A stretch of DNA of 64,000 nt from Propionispira arboris (GTDB lineage Bacteria; Bacillota; Negativicutes; Selenomonadales; Selenomonadaceae), in assembly GCF_900109225.1 (NCBI RefSeq), contig NZ_FNZK01000011.1:1-64000 (forward strand), read 5' to 3'. This document shows, one piece after another, positions 19,279 to 30,217 of the stretch (positions within the stretch are counted from its first letter, which is position 1; the number at the start of each line of letters is the position of its first letter). The notes under the pieces were generated by a model. The model searched no databases and was not told the DNA's origin. It saw only the letters and a list, made by a program, of their open reading frames with translations. Made by a program: the position numbers and the translations under genes.

Positions 19279-19644
19279 AAAGTTTTCCTTTCTGTTAGCA
19301 TGCTATATAGAACGCATTAAAGAAATTATATCCAGTCTATCAGTCTGCCAAAAATTGGGTATCGGGCATCGTTTGCTTCCTACGTAACGCCACTCAACCC
19401 TACACCCCATTCCTGACGAGTGCCATATAAAATGTTTAATGCCATATATATTGTTATTATAGCATAGCTATACCTTGTTTTTGCGACAGCGATTTGCAGT
19501 AATCTGACATATAAATGTCAGAAAATATAAACTTTTTCGTAAAATTGATGAAACAAAACATCAACTTTTCTAATTTTGTAGAGATGTCAGATTTGATTTG
19601 TTATACTGCAATTGCAGAGAAAAAATGATGGGAGCGATTGGTTT
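19279..19644. promoter_or_regulatory. Divergent control region with several short palindromes
   Basis: The spacer holds TAGCATGCTA (19296-19305), TATAGCATAGCTATA (19458-19472), TCTGACAT/ATGTCAGA around ATAA (19503-19522) with a further ATGTCAG at 19584, and CTGCAATTGCAG (19606-19617) just before the bglA ribosome site. These are candidate RpiR operators. Which of them is used cannot be decided. No reading frame of note lies here. Confidence 0.45.
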
Positions 19645-21047
19645 ATGAAACAATTTAAACAAGATTTTCTATGGGGTGCTTCTACTTCGGCTTATCAGGT
19701 TGAGGGAGCATACAGTGAAGATGATAAAGGTTTGTCCGTGCAGGATGTTAAGGCAGTTTTGCCAGGAACACCAGATTTTAAAGTGGCATCGGATCATTAT
19801 CATCATTTCAAAGAAGATATAGCTTTGATGGCTGAAATGGGATTTAAAACATATCGTTTTTCGATTGCTTGGACAAGAATTATTCCCGACGGTGATGGGG
19901 CAATCAATCCTAAAGGTATTGAATTTTATAGTAAGTTGATTGATGAATGTCTTAAATATAAGATTGAACCGTTGATTACGATGTACCATTTTGATTTACC
20001 GTATGAACTGGAAAAAAAGGTGGATGGTCAAATCGTAAAACAATTGATGCATTTTTAAAATATGCCAAAGTGTTATTTGAGGAATTTGGGACGCGTGTAA
20101 AATATTGGCTGACCATCAATGAGGAAAACATGATGATCTTGCATGGTGCTGCAATTGGCACGGTAAATGGAAGTGCGGCGGAGGTTCAAAAAATATTATA
20201 TCAGCAAAATCATCATATGCTCATCGCCCAAGCACTTACAATGAAATTACTGCATAAGATGGTAGCTGATGCCAAAATCGGTCCAGCACCAAATATCAGC
20301 TATGTGTACCCTAAAACCTGTAAACCGGAAGATATCTTAGCTATGCAGAACTTTTCGGCAATTCGCAATTGGTTGTATCTGGACATGGCAGTTTATGGTC
20401 GTTATAATACGGTTGCATGGAATTTTATGGAAAAAACAGGAATTACACCAACGATAGAAGCTGGTGATATGGAGGCGTTAAAGGATGCGAAACCAGATTT
20501 TATTGCTTTTAATTACTATGCGACGGCTACTGTAGCCGATGGCAGTGCAATTTTTGAGGATGATGAAAGTGGCGATCAACAGATTTCGATTGGCATGAAA
20601 GGTTTTTATGCAGGCTCTAAAAATGAACATTTACAAAAAACACAGTTTGGCTGGGAAGTTGATCCAGAAGGTTTCCGCATTACACTAAGAGAAATCTATG
20701 ATCGTTATCATTTACCACTTATTGTTACGGAAAATGGTTTGGGTGCGTATGATGAAGTCAATGAAAATGGTGAAATCATCGATGATTATCGCATTGAATA
20801 TTTGCAAAAACATATCATGCAGGCTAAGCTCGCGATAGATGATGGCGTAGAACTGCTGGGATATTGTCCGTGGTCGGCCATTGATCTTATTAGTACTCAT
20901 CAGGGGTTTGTTAAACGTTATGGGTTTATATATGTGAATCGTACGGAAGACGACTTGAAGGATATGAAACGTTTGAAGAAAAAATCTTTTTACTGGTATA
21001 AAAAAGTAATTGCCAGTAATGGAGAAGATTTAACAAATAACAAATAG
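19645..21047 (+). pseudogene. bglA: GH1 6-phospho-beta-glucosidase/beta-glucosidase, reading frame split (-1)
   Basis: Together two frames encode one GH1 enzyme of 467 residues. Frame one runs from ATG 19645 (MKQFKQDFLWGASTSAYQVE) to a stop at 20056-20058. Frame two continues to 21047. The change falls at the seven-A run 20012-20018, where the zero frame reads GAA AAA AAG. Adding one A gives LEKKGGWSNRKTIDAFLKYA, the normal GH1 sequence. The acid/base region appears as WLTINEEN, with Glu-Glu where the family has Asn-Glu-Pro. The nucleophile motif is IVTENGLG. It hydrolyses beta-glucosides or their phosphates in the cytosol. The neighbour is an RpiR regulator; no PTS gene is adjacent. Confidence 0.8.
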
Positions 21048-21056
21048 GGCATAAAA

Positions 21057-21105
21057 TAAAAGGCACACGATCTCAAATTATTGGTTTGAAATCGTGTGCC
21101 TTTTT
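21057..21105. terminator. Bidirectional terminator between bglA and glnL
   Basis: AAAAGGCACACGAT pairs with ATCGTGTGCCTTTTT, extended by TCAAA/TTTGA, between convergent genes. Confidence 0.9.
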
Positions 21106-21113
21106 GTGGCGGA

Positions 21114-22040
21114 TCAATCTTTTTTCGCTTCCATAAATAATACTTTGATGAATTTTTTACTATTGATATGAATCTGCGACATATTTACTTTTTCGTTGCT
21201 TTCGAGAGTCAGCATAATTTTACGTACTTCCGTAAAATCAAAAAATTTGGCAGCATATTCCTCGAACTTTGGATTTGCATAATCAATGATGCCCATTGAG
21301 GCAAGATTAACCAGAGCTTGAAAAATGGTGCGGCGCAAACGTTGCTCCAAAGCTTTGTATTCTTTCTGAATTTCAATCGTATTTTCCTGGCCTAGTTTTG
21401 CTTCGGCAATTTTGGTGAATATAATTTTAAGTGAGGGAAAATCTTTTTGCAGTAGAGTTTCCTGTTCCTGTTTTTGTAAAAATTGCAGGATATCCAAAAG
21501 ATCTTTACAGCCTTTTTCGCCGCCAATACCCATTTCTGTTAACATCATTTCGCCTTTTTGCCGAATGGTCAGCGGCAGGGGCGTATGTCTTATCGTATTA
21601 GCTATTTCGGCAGAATTATTGGATCGTAAAGCCGTATGAAGATTTTTTTCGATATTGTGAACAAGATTTTTAAGCTGCATGTGTTCACTGACCGCTCGGA
21701 TGACACTAACAACTTCATTACGGTTGATTGGTTTGGTAATATAGTAATCGACACCTAAACTATAGGCATTGCCAATCATTTCTTTGTTTTCAACTTGTGA
21801 TAACATGATGATCTTTCCTGTAAAATCGGCTTTGATTGATTTTACCGTTTGTACACCATCGCGTATCGGCATGAGCATATCAATTACTAATATATCGATT
21901 TTTTTCCTTTCCAGCAAAGCTGTATCAATCAGCGAACCGTTGTCAGCTTCGCCCGCAATTTCACCAAGGTCATAATCTTCAATGATGTCTGAGAGCATCG
22001 TACGGATGACTTCATCGTCATCCACAATCATAAAACGCAT
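21114..22040 (-). CDS. GlnL/YcbB-type response regulator
   Basis: 308 residues. The receiver domain (about 1-120) has acidic residues DDDE, phospho-acceptor Asp in ILVIDMLMP, and the conserved Lys in YYITKPINR. The C-terminal half lacks a standard HTH. It matches the YcbB domain (region beginning LTIRQKGEMMLTEMG), as in B. subtilis GlnL. The gene lies 9 bp after the histidine kinase gene in the same direction. By analogy with GlnK/GlnL, the pair probably senses glutamine or a related amino acid and controls uptake and amidase genes. The divergent DASS carrier and asparaginase are natural targets. Confidence 0.85.
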   Translation of the reverse strand: MRFMIVDDDEVIRTMLSDIIEDYDLGEIAGEADNGSLIDTALLERKKIDILVIDMLMPIRDGVQTVKSIKADFTGKIIMLSQVENKEMIGNAYSLGVDYYITKPINRNEVVSVIRAVSEHMQLKNLVHNIEKNLHTALRSNNSAEIANTIRHTPLPLTIRQKGEMMLTEMGIGGEKGCKDLLDILQFLQKQEQETLLQKDFPSLKIIFTKIAEAKLGQENTIEIQKEYKALEQRLRRTIFQALVNLASMGIIDYANPKFEEYAAKFFDFTEVRKIMLTLESNEKVNMSQIHINSKKFIKVLFMEAKKD

Positions 22041-22049
22041 AAAAGGGAA

Positions 22050-23336
22050 TCATCCTTTCAAATTTAGTAAAGGGATTGATAAGAGAAAAGAGGTCTTATC
22101 TTCAACCGTTACAATTATATTTCCATGCAGTTCTTCCGTGAGATGTTTTACATAAGCAAGACCGACTCCCGTCGATGGATTGCCTATCGAGTCGAATTTT
22201 GTTGTATAACCAGGTTTAAAGAGTAACGGTACCTTTTGTGGTGAAATACCTATGCCAGTGTCCGAAATCTGTATTTTTATCATATCAGCCATTTTGGTAA
22301 AATGAAGCTCAATGGTACCAGATTTCTCGATTGCTTCTACGGCATTTGCAACTAAATTATTTACCAAAGATAATACTGTATACACATGCAAGGCAGGGAG
22401 CTGCGGATCGACGTGACTGGCGAAGGTGATTTCTTTTTGCAAGGCCTTAGCATATTTGCGATTTGATTCTATAATGAGATCAACAAGTGCAGTCGTTGGC
22501 ATATAATCTTTTAGTTCACGGTTATTGGTCAACTGACGGAGCCCTGCGTAGATTCGCTGGTTGTCTTTTTTGATTTCGTGGACTTGACCAGCAATGCTTA
22601 AAATTTCACTGGCTAGTTTTGGCGGGTCGATTATCGTAGCTTGATCCTGCAGATTTTCATAGATTTTATAACAATTACGGGTAACTGCTTCGGCATTCTT
22701 TTGTGATTTATTCAGTTGGATTACTTCTTCATATAGATTGGAGATTAAAAGCAGCATGTGCTGCTTTTGTTGATGTTCCTGGTTAGCCCTCGTTTCAGCC
22801 TGATAAATTTGTGTCAGGAAGAAAAAACTTAAGATAAAGAAACAGCGTAAGAATGCAATCGCGGATATTTTGATCAGAACCGAAAGTGTTATATTGAAAT
22901 CGCTGCTGGCATAGATGCTTGTCATAGTAAGTTCAGCAATGCTGGCGGCGATTTCGGCTAGAATTGACCAACCGGCAATTTGCAGCGCTTTGTTGTAGAG
23001 TGCTGCATTAAATTTAGGAATATGAAAACAAGCGGCATACGTCAAATAATAGAAAAATGTCGGTCCGTGCAGCCCCAAACTCGTGGAAAATGAAATTGTC
23101 GTAGTCCATAGATCAAGGAAAATTCGAAATATTGTAACAGCTAACCCAACAGAAAAACCGGATACAACAAAAGGAACATTACGGAGCCAAAGCAAAAATA
23201 GTAAAAAGAGTGGTGAGCCGAAACTCACACGGAAAGAAGCAAGATCCCCTGTAAATGGGTGAAACTTTGGTTCACCAGCAAGCGGAACGAGCAAGAGCAT
23301 TAATGCAAAAAGTATTAGATTTCGATGTTGTTTCAT
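22050..23336 (-). CDS. GlnK-type membrane sensor histidine kinase
   Basis: About 428 residues. There are several N-terminal membrane helices (residues 5-200), a coiled stretch, then HEIKKDNQRIYAGL carrying the phospho-His (HEIKKD type, like Spo0B/CitA-like kinases). The ATPase domain has N box NNLVANAVEAIEKSG, G1 ISDTGIGIS and G2 GVGLAYV. The reading frame is open 39 codons further. The ATG at 23336 is preceded by TTGAGGTTATTT and starts just before the first helix, so it is preferred. It is co-transcribed with the YcbB-type regulator. Confidence 0.85.
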   Translation of the reverse strand: MKQHRNLILFALMLLLVPLAGEPKFHPFTGDLASFRVSFGSPLFLLFLLWLRNVPFVVSGFSVGLAVTIFRIFLDLWTTTISFSTSLGLHGPTFFYYLTYAACFHIPKFNAALYNKALQIAGWSILAEIAASIAELTMTSIYASSDFNITLSVLIKISAIAFLRCFFILSFFFLTQIYQAETRANQEHQQKQHMLLLISNLYEEVIQLNKSQKNAEAVTRNCYKIYENLQDQATIIDPPKLASEILSIAGQVHEIKKDNQRIYAGLRQLTNNRELKDYMPTTALVDLIIESNRKYAKALQKEITFASHVDPQLPALHVYTVLSLVNNLVANAVEAIEKSGTIELHFTKMADMIKIQISDTGIGISPQKVPLLFKPGYTTKFDSIGNPSTGVGLAYVKHLTEELHGNIIVTVEDKTSFLLSIPLLNLKG

Positions 23337-23602
23337 AAATAACCTCAATGATAAAATAATATAAGAAAAAATCATTAGCTCAATTATAGCATGAAATAGA
23401 AATTTGTGGCTATGCTTCTTATTTGCATATAATATATTTATTAAATGTATCAATATACATATTTATTACTAATGATAAGATATTATATAAAAATAGTCAG
23501 AAAATTTTTACTTAGTTTTTTGTCGGATTCTATAGACCCCTTAGTATATTGAGATTGTACATTATCGTATTATATTCTTTAGATTTATTAGGGGGAAATA
23601 TT

Positions 23603-25086
23603 ATGGCTGGAAAAATGAAAGCAATGTCGGTGTCCCAGACTGGGACGATGGCGGCTGGTCAAAGCGCAAAAAAAGTTTTTTGCGCGGTAGTTTAGGAAAA
23701 GGTCTTTTATGTGTTTTGATTGGAGCTCTAATCTGGTTTTTGCCAATTCCAAACGGAGTTAAACCACAAGCGTGGCATTTACTCGCTATTTTCGTGGCAA
23801 CGATTGCGGGATTTGTGCTCCAACCTTTATCGATTGGTGCTGTATCCATTATCGCCTGTACAATGCTGGTGGTTCTTGGTGTATTGACACCATCTGAAGC
23901 TTTGGCTGGCTTTAGCAATGGAACGATATGGCTTATTGTATCGGCATTTATGTTTGCCGAAGGGTTCATTAAAACAGGACTTGGGAAAAGAATCGCTTAT
24001 GTTTTATTGAGTCGTTTCGGTGGCAGCACATTAAATGTAGCATATGTGCTTTCGGTAGCTGATTTTATTGTAGCACCATTTACACCTTCCAATACAGCAC
24101 GTGGGGGCGGTATTATTTATCCGATCGTGCGTAGTATTTGTTCAGCCATTGGCTCGGAACCTGATTCGGAAAAAAATAAAAGAACGGGTGCTTTTCTGAT
24201 TTTTAGTTCCTATTGCGCCGTTATTACGAGTGCTTGTATTTTTTTAACGGGTGCATCGAATAACGTGTTGGTTGTTACTTTATCCAAAGAAATGTTCGGC
24301 GTTGATGTCAGCTGGCTGGCATGGTTTGCTGCTTGTATCGTTCCGGGATTGATTTTGTCCGTAGCGACACCATGGGTTTTATATAAACTGATCAATCCGG
24401 AACTTAAAGAAACGCCAGAAACAAAAGTTATGGCGAAAAAAGAACTTGAAGAAATGGGTTCAATGAGTTTAGCGGAAAAAATGCTCTGCGGAATTTTCTT
24501 GTGTGCTTTAGTTCTGTGGGCAACGAGTTCCATTCATGGGATTGACTCAGCGTTTGTGGCTCTGTTAGGTCTTTCAGCGATGCTTATTACGAAGATCATT
24601 GACTGGGCGGATGTTCTAAACCAAAAAGGTGCATGGGATGTATTAGTTTGGATGGGTGTTTTAGTCAATATGGCGGCTTTTTTATCAAAGCTCGGTCTGA
24701 TGACTTGGTTTGCTGGCACAGTTGGTCAACAAATGGAAGGTACATCATGGCTGTTTATGTTGGTTGTCTTGGCGATTGTCTATACGTATGTACATTATGG
24801 TCTGGCAAGTAATAGTGCCCATATTATGGCCTTGTTTGGTGCTTTTGCAACAATTTTGGTTGCCGCTGGTGCTCCTGTACTTGGTGTCTTGATTCTTTTT
24901 GGTGCACTCGCAAACAGCTGCTCTTTATTGACGCATTACGGTTGTGGTGTTACACCGATATTTTTTGGCTCAAATTATATGCCGCAAGGACAATGGTGGA
25001 GAATTGGTTTTATCATAACGACACTGCATCTTTTTGTCTGGTTATGTATCGGTTTGCCATGGATGAAAGTGCTGGGATTGTTTTAA
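23603..25086 (+). CDS. DASS-family dicarboxylate/Na+ symporter, 5' end out of frame
   Basis: The main frame from TTG 23680 gives 468 residues. It has about twelve membrane helices and the family segments FTPSNTARGGGIIYPI and SNSAHIMALFGAF. It imports dicarboxylates such as malate or aspartate-like acids. TTG 23680 has no ribosome site. The only strong site (AGGGGG, 23591-23596) serves ATG 23603, whose frame stops after 30 codons. Adding one A to the five-A run 23611-23615 joins both and gives MAGKNESNVGVPDWDDGGWS followed by the carrier, 494 residues. So the true start is probably 23603 with a one-base problem. A 30-codon leader peptide coupled to the carrier is the alternative. Confidence 0.75.
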
Positions 25087-25195
25087 TATATAAAACGGAA
25101 AAAGATTGTCTGCTAACAAATGGACCAACAGAGCGCAATTTTTTACTTCGTTCTATATAATGTGTAAGATATAAAAAATAAAAGGGGTGTTCTTG

Positions 25196-26272
25196 TTGAA
25201 AAAAAGTGTAGGTATTATTCTTATGGCCTTATTGGTAATGGTTTTGGGGGTGCAGAGTGGATTCGCAGCAGAAACAGCAAACAAATTGCCCAATATTAAA
25301 ATATTGGCCACTGGTGGTACAATTGCCGGCAGTGCTGCTTCAGCAACAGCCACAACTGGCTATAAAGCGGGAGCTTTGGGTATTGATGTGTTGATCAATG
25401 CCGTACCAGAAGTCAAACAGTACGCAAATGTTTCAGGTGAACAAATCTGTAGTATTGATAGTAAAGATATGACAAATGAAATCTGGCTGACCTTAGCGAA
25501 ACGAATCAATGTATTGCTGGCTGATGACAGTGTAGATGGTATTGTCATTACACATGGTACGGACACCTTAGAAGAAACGGCATATTTCTTGAATTTGACC
25601 GTAAAAAGCAATAAGCCGGTTGTTTTAGTTGGCTCGATGCGTCCGGCAACAGCAATCAGCGCCGATGGTCCGATGAATCTATTGAATGCAGTCCGCGTTG
25701 CAGCAAACAAAGCAGCTGTTGGTAAAGGTGTTTTAGTAGCGATGAATGACGAAATCAACGGAGCACGTGATGTGACGAAAACGAATACAACAAGTGTAAG
25801 CACATTTAAGGCACCAGAACTTGGTTTCTTGGGATATATTAATGATGGTAAACCAGAATTTTATCGTGAAAGCACGCGTCGCCATACCGCTGACAGTGAA
25901 TTTACGACGAAAAACCTATCGCAGCTTCCTTACGTAAAAGTTATTTATGGACACGCCGATGATGATGGTATCTTTGTTGATGCAGCAGTAGCAGCTGGGG
26001 CAAAAGGTATTATTTATGCAGGGACTGGCAATGGAAGCATCCATAAAAATGCGGAAGCCGCCTTGGCTAAAGCAACCGCTAAAGGAATTGTAGTTGTACG
26101 CAGCTCACGGGTTGGCAATGGAACAGTAATTGATGCGGAACAGTCTTATATCGATGAACATTTCTTAAATGGAGATTCTTTGAGTCCACAAAAAGCGCGC
26201 ATTTTATTATCGCTTGCTTTAACAAAAACCTCAAATTTAGCTGAAATTCAAAAAATGTTTAACGAATATTAA
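25196..26272 (+). CDS. ansB: Type II (periplasmic) L-asparaginase
   Basis: About 358 residues. The signal peptide KKSVGIILMALLVMVLGV ends GFA-AE. The catalytic threonines are in ILATGGTIAGS (about residue 40) and THGTDTLEETAYFL (about 125). The SMRPATAISADGPMNL block follows. It converts asparagine to aspartate and ammonia outside the inner membrane. AAAGGGG eight bases upstream supports TTG 25196 rather than the GTG three codons earlier. It lies 100 bp after the dicarboxylate carrier, which could take up the aspartate produced. Both are probably under the adjacent two-component system. Confidence 0.93.
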   Translation: MKKSVGIILMALLVMVLGVQSGFAAETANKLPNIKILATGGTIAGSAASATATTGYKAGALGIDVLINAVPEVKQYANVSGEQICSIDSKDMTNEIWLTLAKRINVLLADDSVDGIVITHGTDTLEETAYFLNLTVKSNKPVVLVGSMRPATAISADGPMNLLNAVRVAANKAAVGKGVLVAMNDEINGARDVTKTNTTSVSTFKAPELGFLGYINDGKPEFYRESTRRHTADSEFTTKNLSQLPYVKVIYGHADDDGIFVDAAVAAGAKGIIYAGTGNGSIHKNAEAALAKATAKGIVVVRSSRVGNGTVIDAEQSYIDEHFLNGDSLSPQKARILLSLALTKTSNLAEIQKMFNEY

Positions 26273-26316
26273 TATGAAAGTTTTATTAAAAATAAAGTAG
26301 AATACAAATTTAACAC

Positions 26317-26364
26317 AAAAACTGTAGTGGCAAGTTGAATGAGACTTGTCATTACAGTTTTTTT
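26317..26364 (+). terminator. Terminator of ansB
   Basis: AAAACTGTAGTGGCAAGT pairs with ACTTGTCATTACAGTTTT around an 8-nt loop, followed by T residues. Confidence 0.88.
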
Positions 26365-26515
26365 ATACAAGAACAGCGTTGCTGTATAGCTTGTTTTCCA
26401 TTTGTGACGTATGTTTTTTTCTTGTGTGTATATATATTAAATAAAAAGTTACAAAAATTGATTGACAAATATTATAAATACTGTAATAATGTATACATGG
26501 TTACGATATTACACA

Positions 26516-26544
26516 TTGATTTTCACATAAATGTGTAGTACAAT
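26516..26544 (+). promoter_or_regulatory. Promoter of the ilv-leu operon
   Basis: TTGATT (26516-26521), 17 bp, TACAAT (26539-26544), immediately upstream of the T-box leader. Confidence 0.6.
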
Positions 26545-26550
26545 AGAAAA

Positions 26551-26798
26551 ATAGCAGTGATGAGAGGGTAAAAAGTATTTTTTAATTCCTTGCAGAGAGC
26601 CGATGGTTGCTGTAAATCGGTAGGATTTGAATACTTGACTTCGCCCCGGAGCTTTTGTGTCGATTGTTTTTACAGGAGGCACAAACGTTTTTCAGCGTTA
26701 ATGGAAGTCTATTAGAGACATTGAGTATAATGTAGGGTGGTACCGCGGAATATCCGCCCCTGCTGGCATGACGTAAAACGTGCCGGTAGGGGCTTTTT
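26551..26798 (+). promoter_or_regulatory. T-box riboswitch leader of the ilv-leu operon
   Basis: A conserved T-box core AGGGTGGTACCGCG is at 26734-26747. It is followed by a terminator (GCCCCTGCTGGCA to TGCCGGTAGGGGC, 26756-26793, then TTTTT) that competes with the antiterminator. Upstream is a stem I with AGAGAGCCGATGGTTGCTG (26595-26613), and AGTA (26574-26577) opposite GAA (26629-26631) in the specifier region. Uncharged tRNA binding allows read-through into ilvN. The specifier reads ...GAATACTTGA. CTT (Leu, 26634-26636, followed by a purine) would suit the genes. TAC directly after GAA is the other reading. Confidence 0.92.
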
Positions 26799-26828
26799 AT
26801 TATCTTTTTTTGAGAGGGAGGGTGACAC

Positions 26829-28347
<1,519 letters not shown>

Positions 28348-28392
28348 GTTCTGTTTGCTATAAAATTTGACGATGCAGGAATTGAATTTGAA

Positions 28393-28436
28393 TCGGCTTA
28401 CGCTTACATATCGTATGGGAGTGTAGGCCGGTTTTT
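28393..28436 (+). terminator. Intra-operon terminator-like hairpin between ilvC and leuC
   Basis: CGGCTTACGCT (28394-28404) pairs with AGTGTAGGCCG (28420-28430) using GU pairs, followed by GTTTTTCT. It lies in the 119-bp gap and could lower leu expression relative to ilv. Confidence 0.6.
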
Positions 28437-28466
28437 CTAAGAAAAGCTATTAGGAGGGTTTCATAC

Positions 28467-29726
28467 ATGGGAATGAACATGACTGAAAAAATCTTGGCAA
28501 AACATGCTGGACTCGAGTCTGTTGTGCCAGGACAATTAATTAATTGCAAGCTTGATATGGTTTTGGCGAATGATATTACAGCACCGCCATCGATTAAAGA
28601 ATTTGAAAAAATCGGCAAACCGGTTTTTGATAATACGAAAATTGCTTTGGTGCCGGATCATTTTACACCAAATAAAGATATAAAAACGGCAGATCTCGCA
28701 AAGGCGGTGCGTACGTTTGCTAAGCAGCATAAGATCGTAAATTATTTTGAAGTAGGTCGTATGGGGATCGAACATGTTATTTTGCCGGAAAAGGGTTTGG
28801 TGGCACCCGGTATGCTTACCATTGGTGCAGATTCCCATACTTGTACGTATGGGGCTCTGGGCGGCTTTTCAACTGGTGTGGGGACTACAGATCTTGGTGT
28901 GGCCTTGGCAACGGGGGAAGCTTGGTTTAAAGTTCCAGAGACGATTCAGGTCAACTTGACGGGCCGTCGTCCGGAGGGGATTAATGGAAAAGATGTTATT
29001 TTAACCTTAATTGGTAAGATCGGCGTGGATGGAGCGAGGTACCAGGCTCTTGAATTCACAGGTGAAGGACTCAGTTCATTGTCGATGGCCGATCGTTTTA
29101 CGATTGCAAATATGGCAATTGAAGCGGGCGGGAAAAATGGTATATTTCCCGTCGATGAAAAAACTCGTGAATACATCAAAGATCGGGTAACGAAACCGTA
29201 TGAAATTGTTGTATCGGATGCAGATGCACAGTATGTGCGAACGGTTGAAATCAATCTCTCCCGGCTGAAACCAGTTGTAGCCTTCCCTCATTTGCCGGGA
29301 AACACAAAACAGGTTGCAGATATCGGTGAAATTAAAATTGATCAGGTGGTAATTGGTTCGTGTACAAATGGACGGTTGGAAGACTTGAAAAATGCAGCGG
29401 ATATACTGAAAGGTCATCAAGTACATAAAGATGTACGATGCATTGTTATTCCAGGAAGTCAGCAGGTATATCTCGATGCTATGAAGCTTGGTTATATTGA
29501 AATATTCATTCATGCTGGAGCTGCTGTGAGCACACCTACCTGCGGCCCATGCATGGGTGGACACATGGGGATCCTGGCGGCGGGTGAACGCTGTGTATCA
29601 ACAACAAATCGTAATTTTAGAGGCCGTATGGGGCATGTAGATAGCGAAGTATATCTGGCTGGTCCACATGTAGCGGCAGCAAGCGCAATTTTAGGCAGAA
29701 TTGCCACACCAGAGGAGGTTCAATAA
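28467..29726 (+). CDS. leuC: 3-isopropylmalate dehydratase large subunit
   Basis: 419 residues, the shorter LeuC type of archaea and Firmicutes. Cluster ligands are visible in VIGSCTNGR (about residue 300) and [11 protein letters not shown] (about 357). The substrate region [13 protein letters not shown] is near 120. It isomerises isopropylmalate with LeuD and needs a [4Fe-4S] cluster. AGGAGGG is nine bases before the ATG. The next gene follows after one base. Confidence 0.96.
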   Translation: MGMNMTEKILAKHAGLESVVPGQLINCKLDMVLANDITAPPSIKEFEKIGKPVFDNTKIALVPDHFTPNKDIKTADLAKAVRTFAKQHKIVNYFEVGRMGIEHVILPEKGLVAPGMLTIGADSHTCTYGALGGFSTGVGTTDLGVALATGEAWFKVPETIQVNLTGRRPEGINGKDVILTLIGKIGVDGARYQALEFTGEGLSSLSMADRFTIANMAIEAGGKNGIFPVDEKTREYIKDRVTKPYEIVVSDADAQYVRTVEINLSRLKPVVAFPHLPGNTKQVADIGEIKIDQVVIGSCTNGRLEDLKNAADILKGHQVHKDVRCIVIPGSQQVYLDAMKLGYIEIFIHAGAAVSTPTCGPCMGGHMGILAAGERCVSTTNRNFRGRMGHVDSEVYLAGPHVAAASAILGRIATPEEVQ

Positions 29727-29727
29727 A

Positions 29728-30216
29728 ATGGAAATAGAAGGAAAAGTTTGGCGCTATGGCGACAATATAGATACAGATGTAATTATTCCGGCGCGATATT
29801 TAAATTCATTTGATCCCCAGGAACTAGCCAGTCATTGTATGGTTGATATTGATGAAACGTTTGCCCAAACTGTACAAGCTGGTGATATTATGGTTGGCGG
29901 CAAAAATTTTGGCTGTGGATCGTCCAGAGAGCATGCTCCAGTTGCAATCAAAGCATCAGGGATTCCAGTCATTATTGCCGCAAATTTCGCTCGGATTTTT
30001 TATCGCAATGGCATTAACATCGGGCTGCCTCTTCTGGAAATTGGCGATGCGGTTGACAAAATTAAAGCTGGCGACAAGCTGCGGGTGAATATTGCAACGG
30101 GTACGATAGAAAACTTGAGTACAGGCGATGTGTTTCATTCGCAGCCGCTGCCGGGATTTATTCAGGATATCGCGAAAGCAGGCGGGCTTATAAACTATAT
30201 CAAGGAGAAAAAATGA
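29728..30216 (+). CDS. leuD: 3-isopropylmalate dehydratase small subunit
   Basis: 162 residues, matching the short LeuD type that pairs with this LeuC. It begins [19 protein letters not shown] and has the swivel-domain motif [28 protein letters not shown] precedes the ATG at 29728. An earlier in-frame start inside leuC would add nine residues and is not needed. Confidence 0.96.
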   Translation: MEIEGKVWRYGDNIDTDVIIPARYLNSFDPQELASHCMVDIDETFAQTVQAGDIMVGGKNFGCGSSREHAPVAIKASGIPVIIAANFARIFYRNGINIGLPLLEIGDAVDKIKAGDKLRVNIATGTIENLSTGDVFHSQPLPGFIQDIAKAGGLINYIKEKK

Positions 30217-30217
30217 T

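Noticed and set aside
26335-26538. 67-codon frame before the T-box
   Set aside because: It overlaps the ansB terminator and the operon promoter and has no ribosome site.
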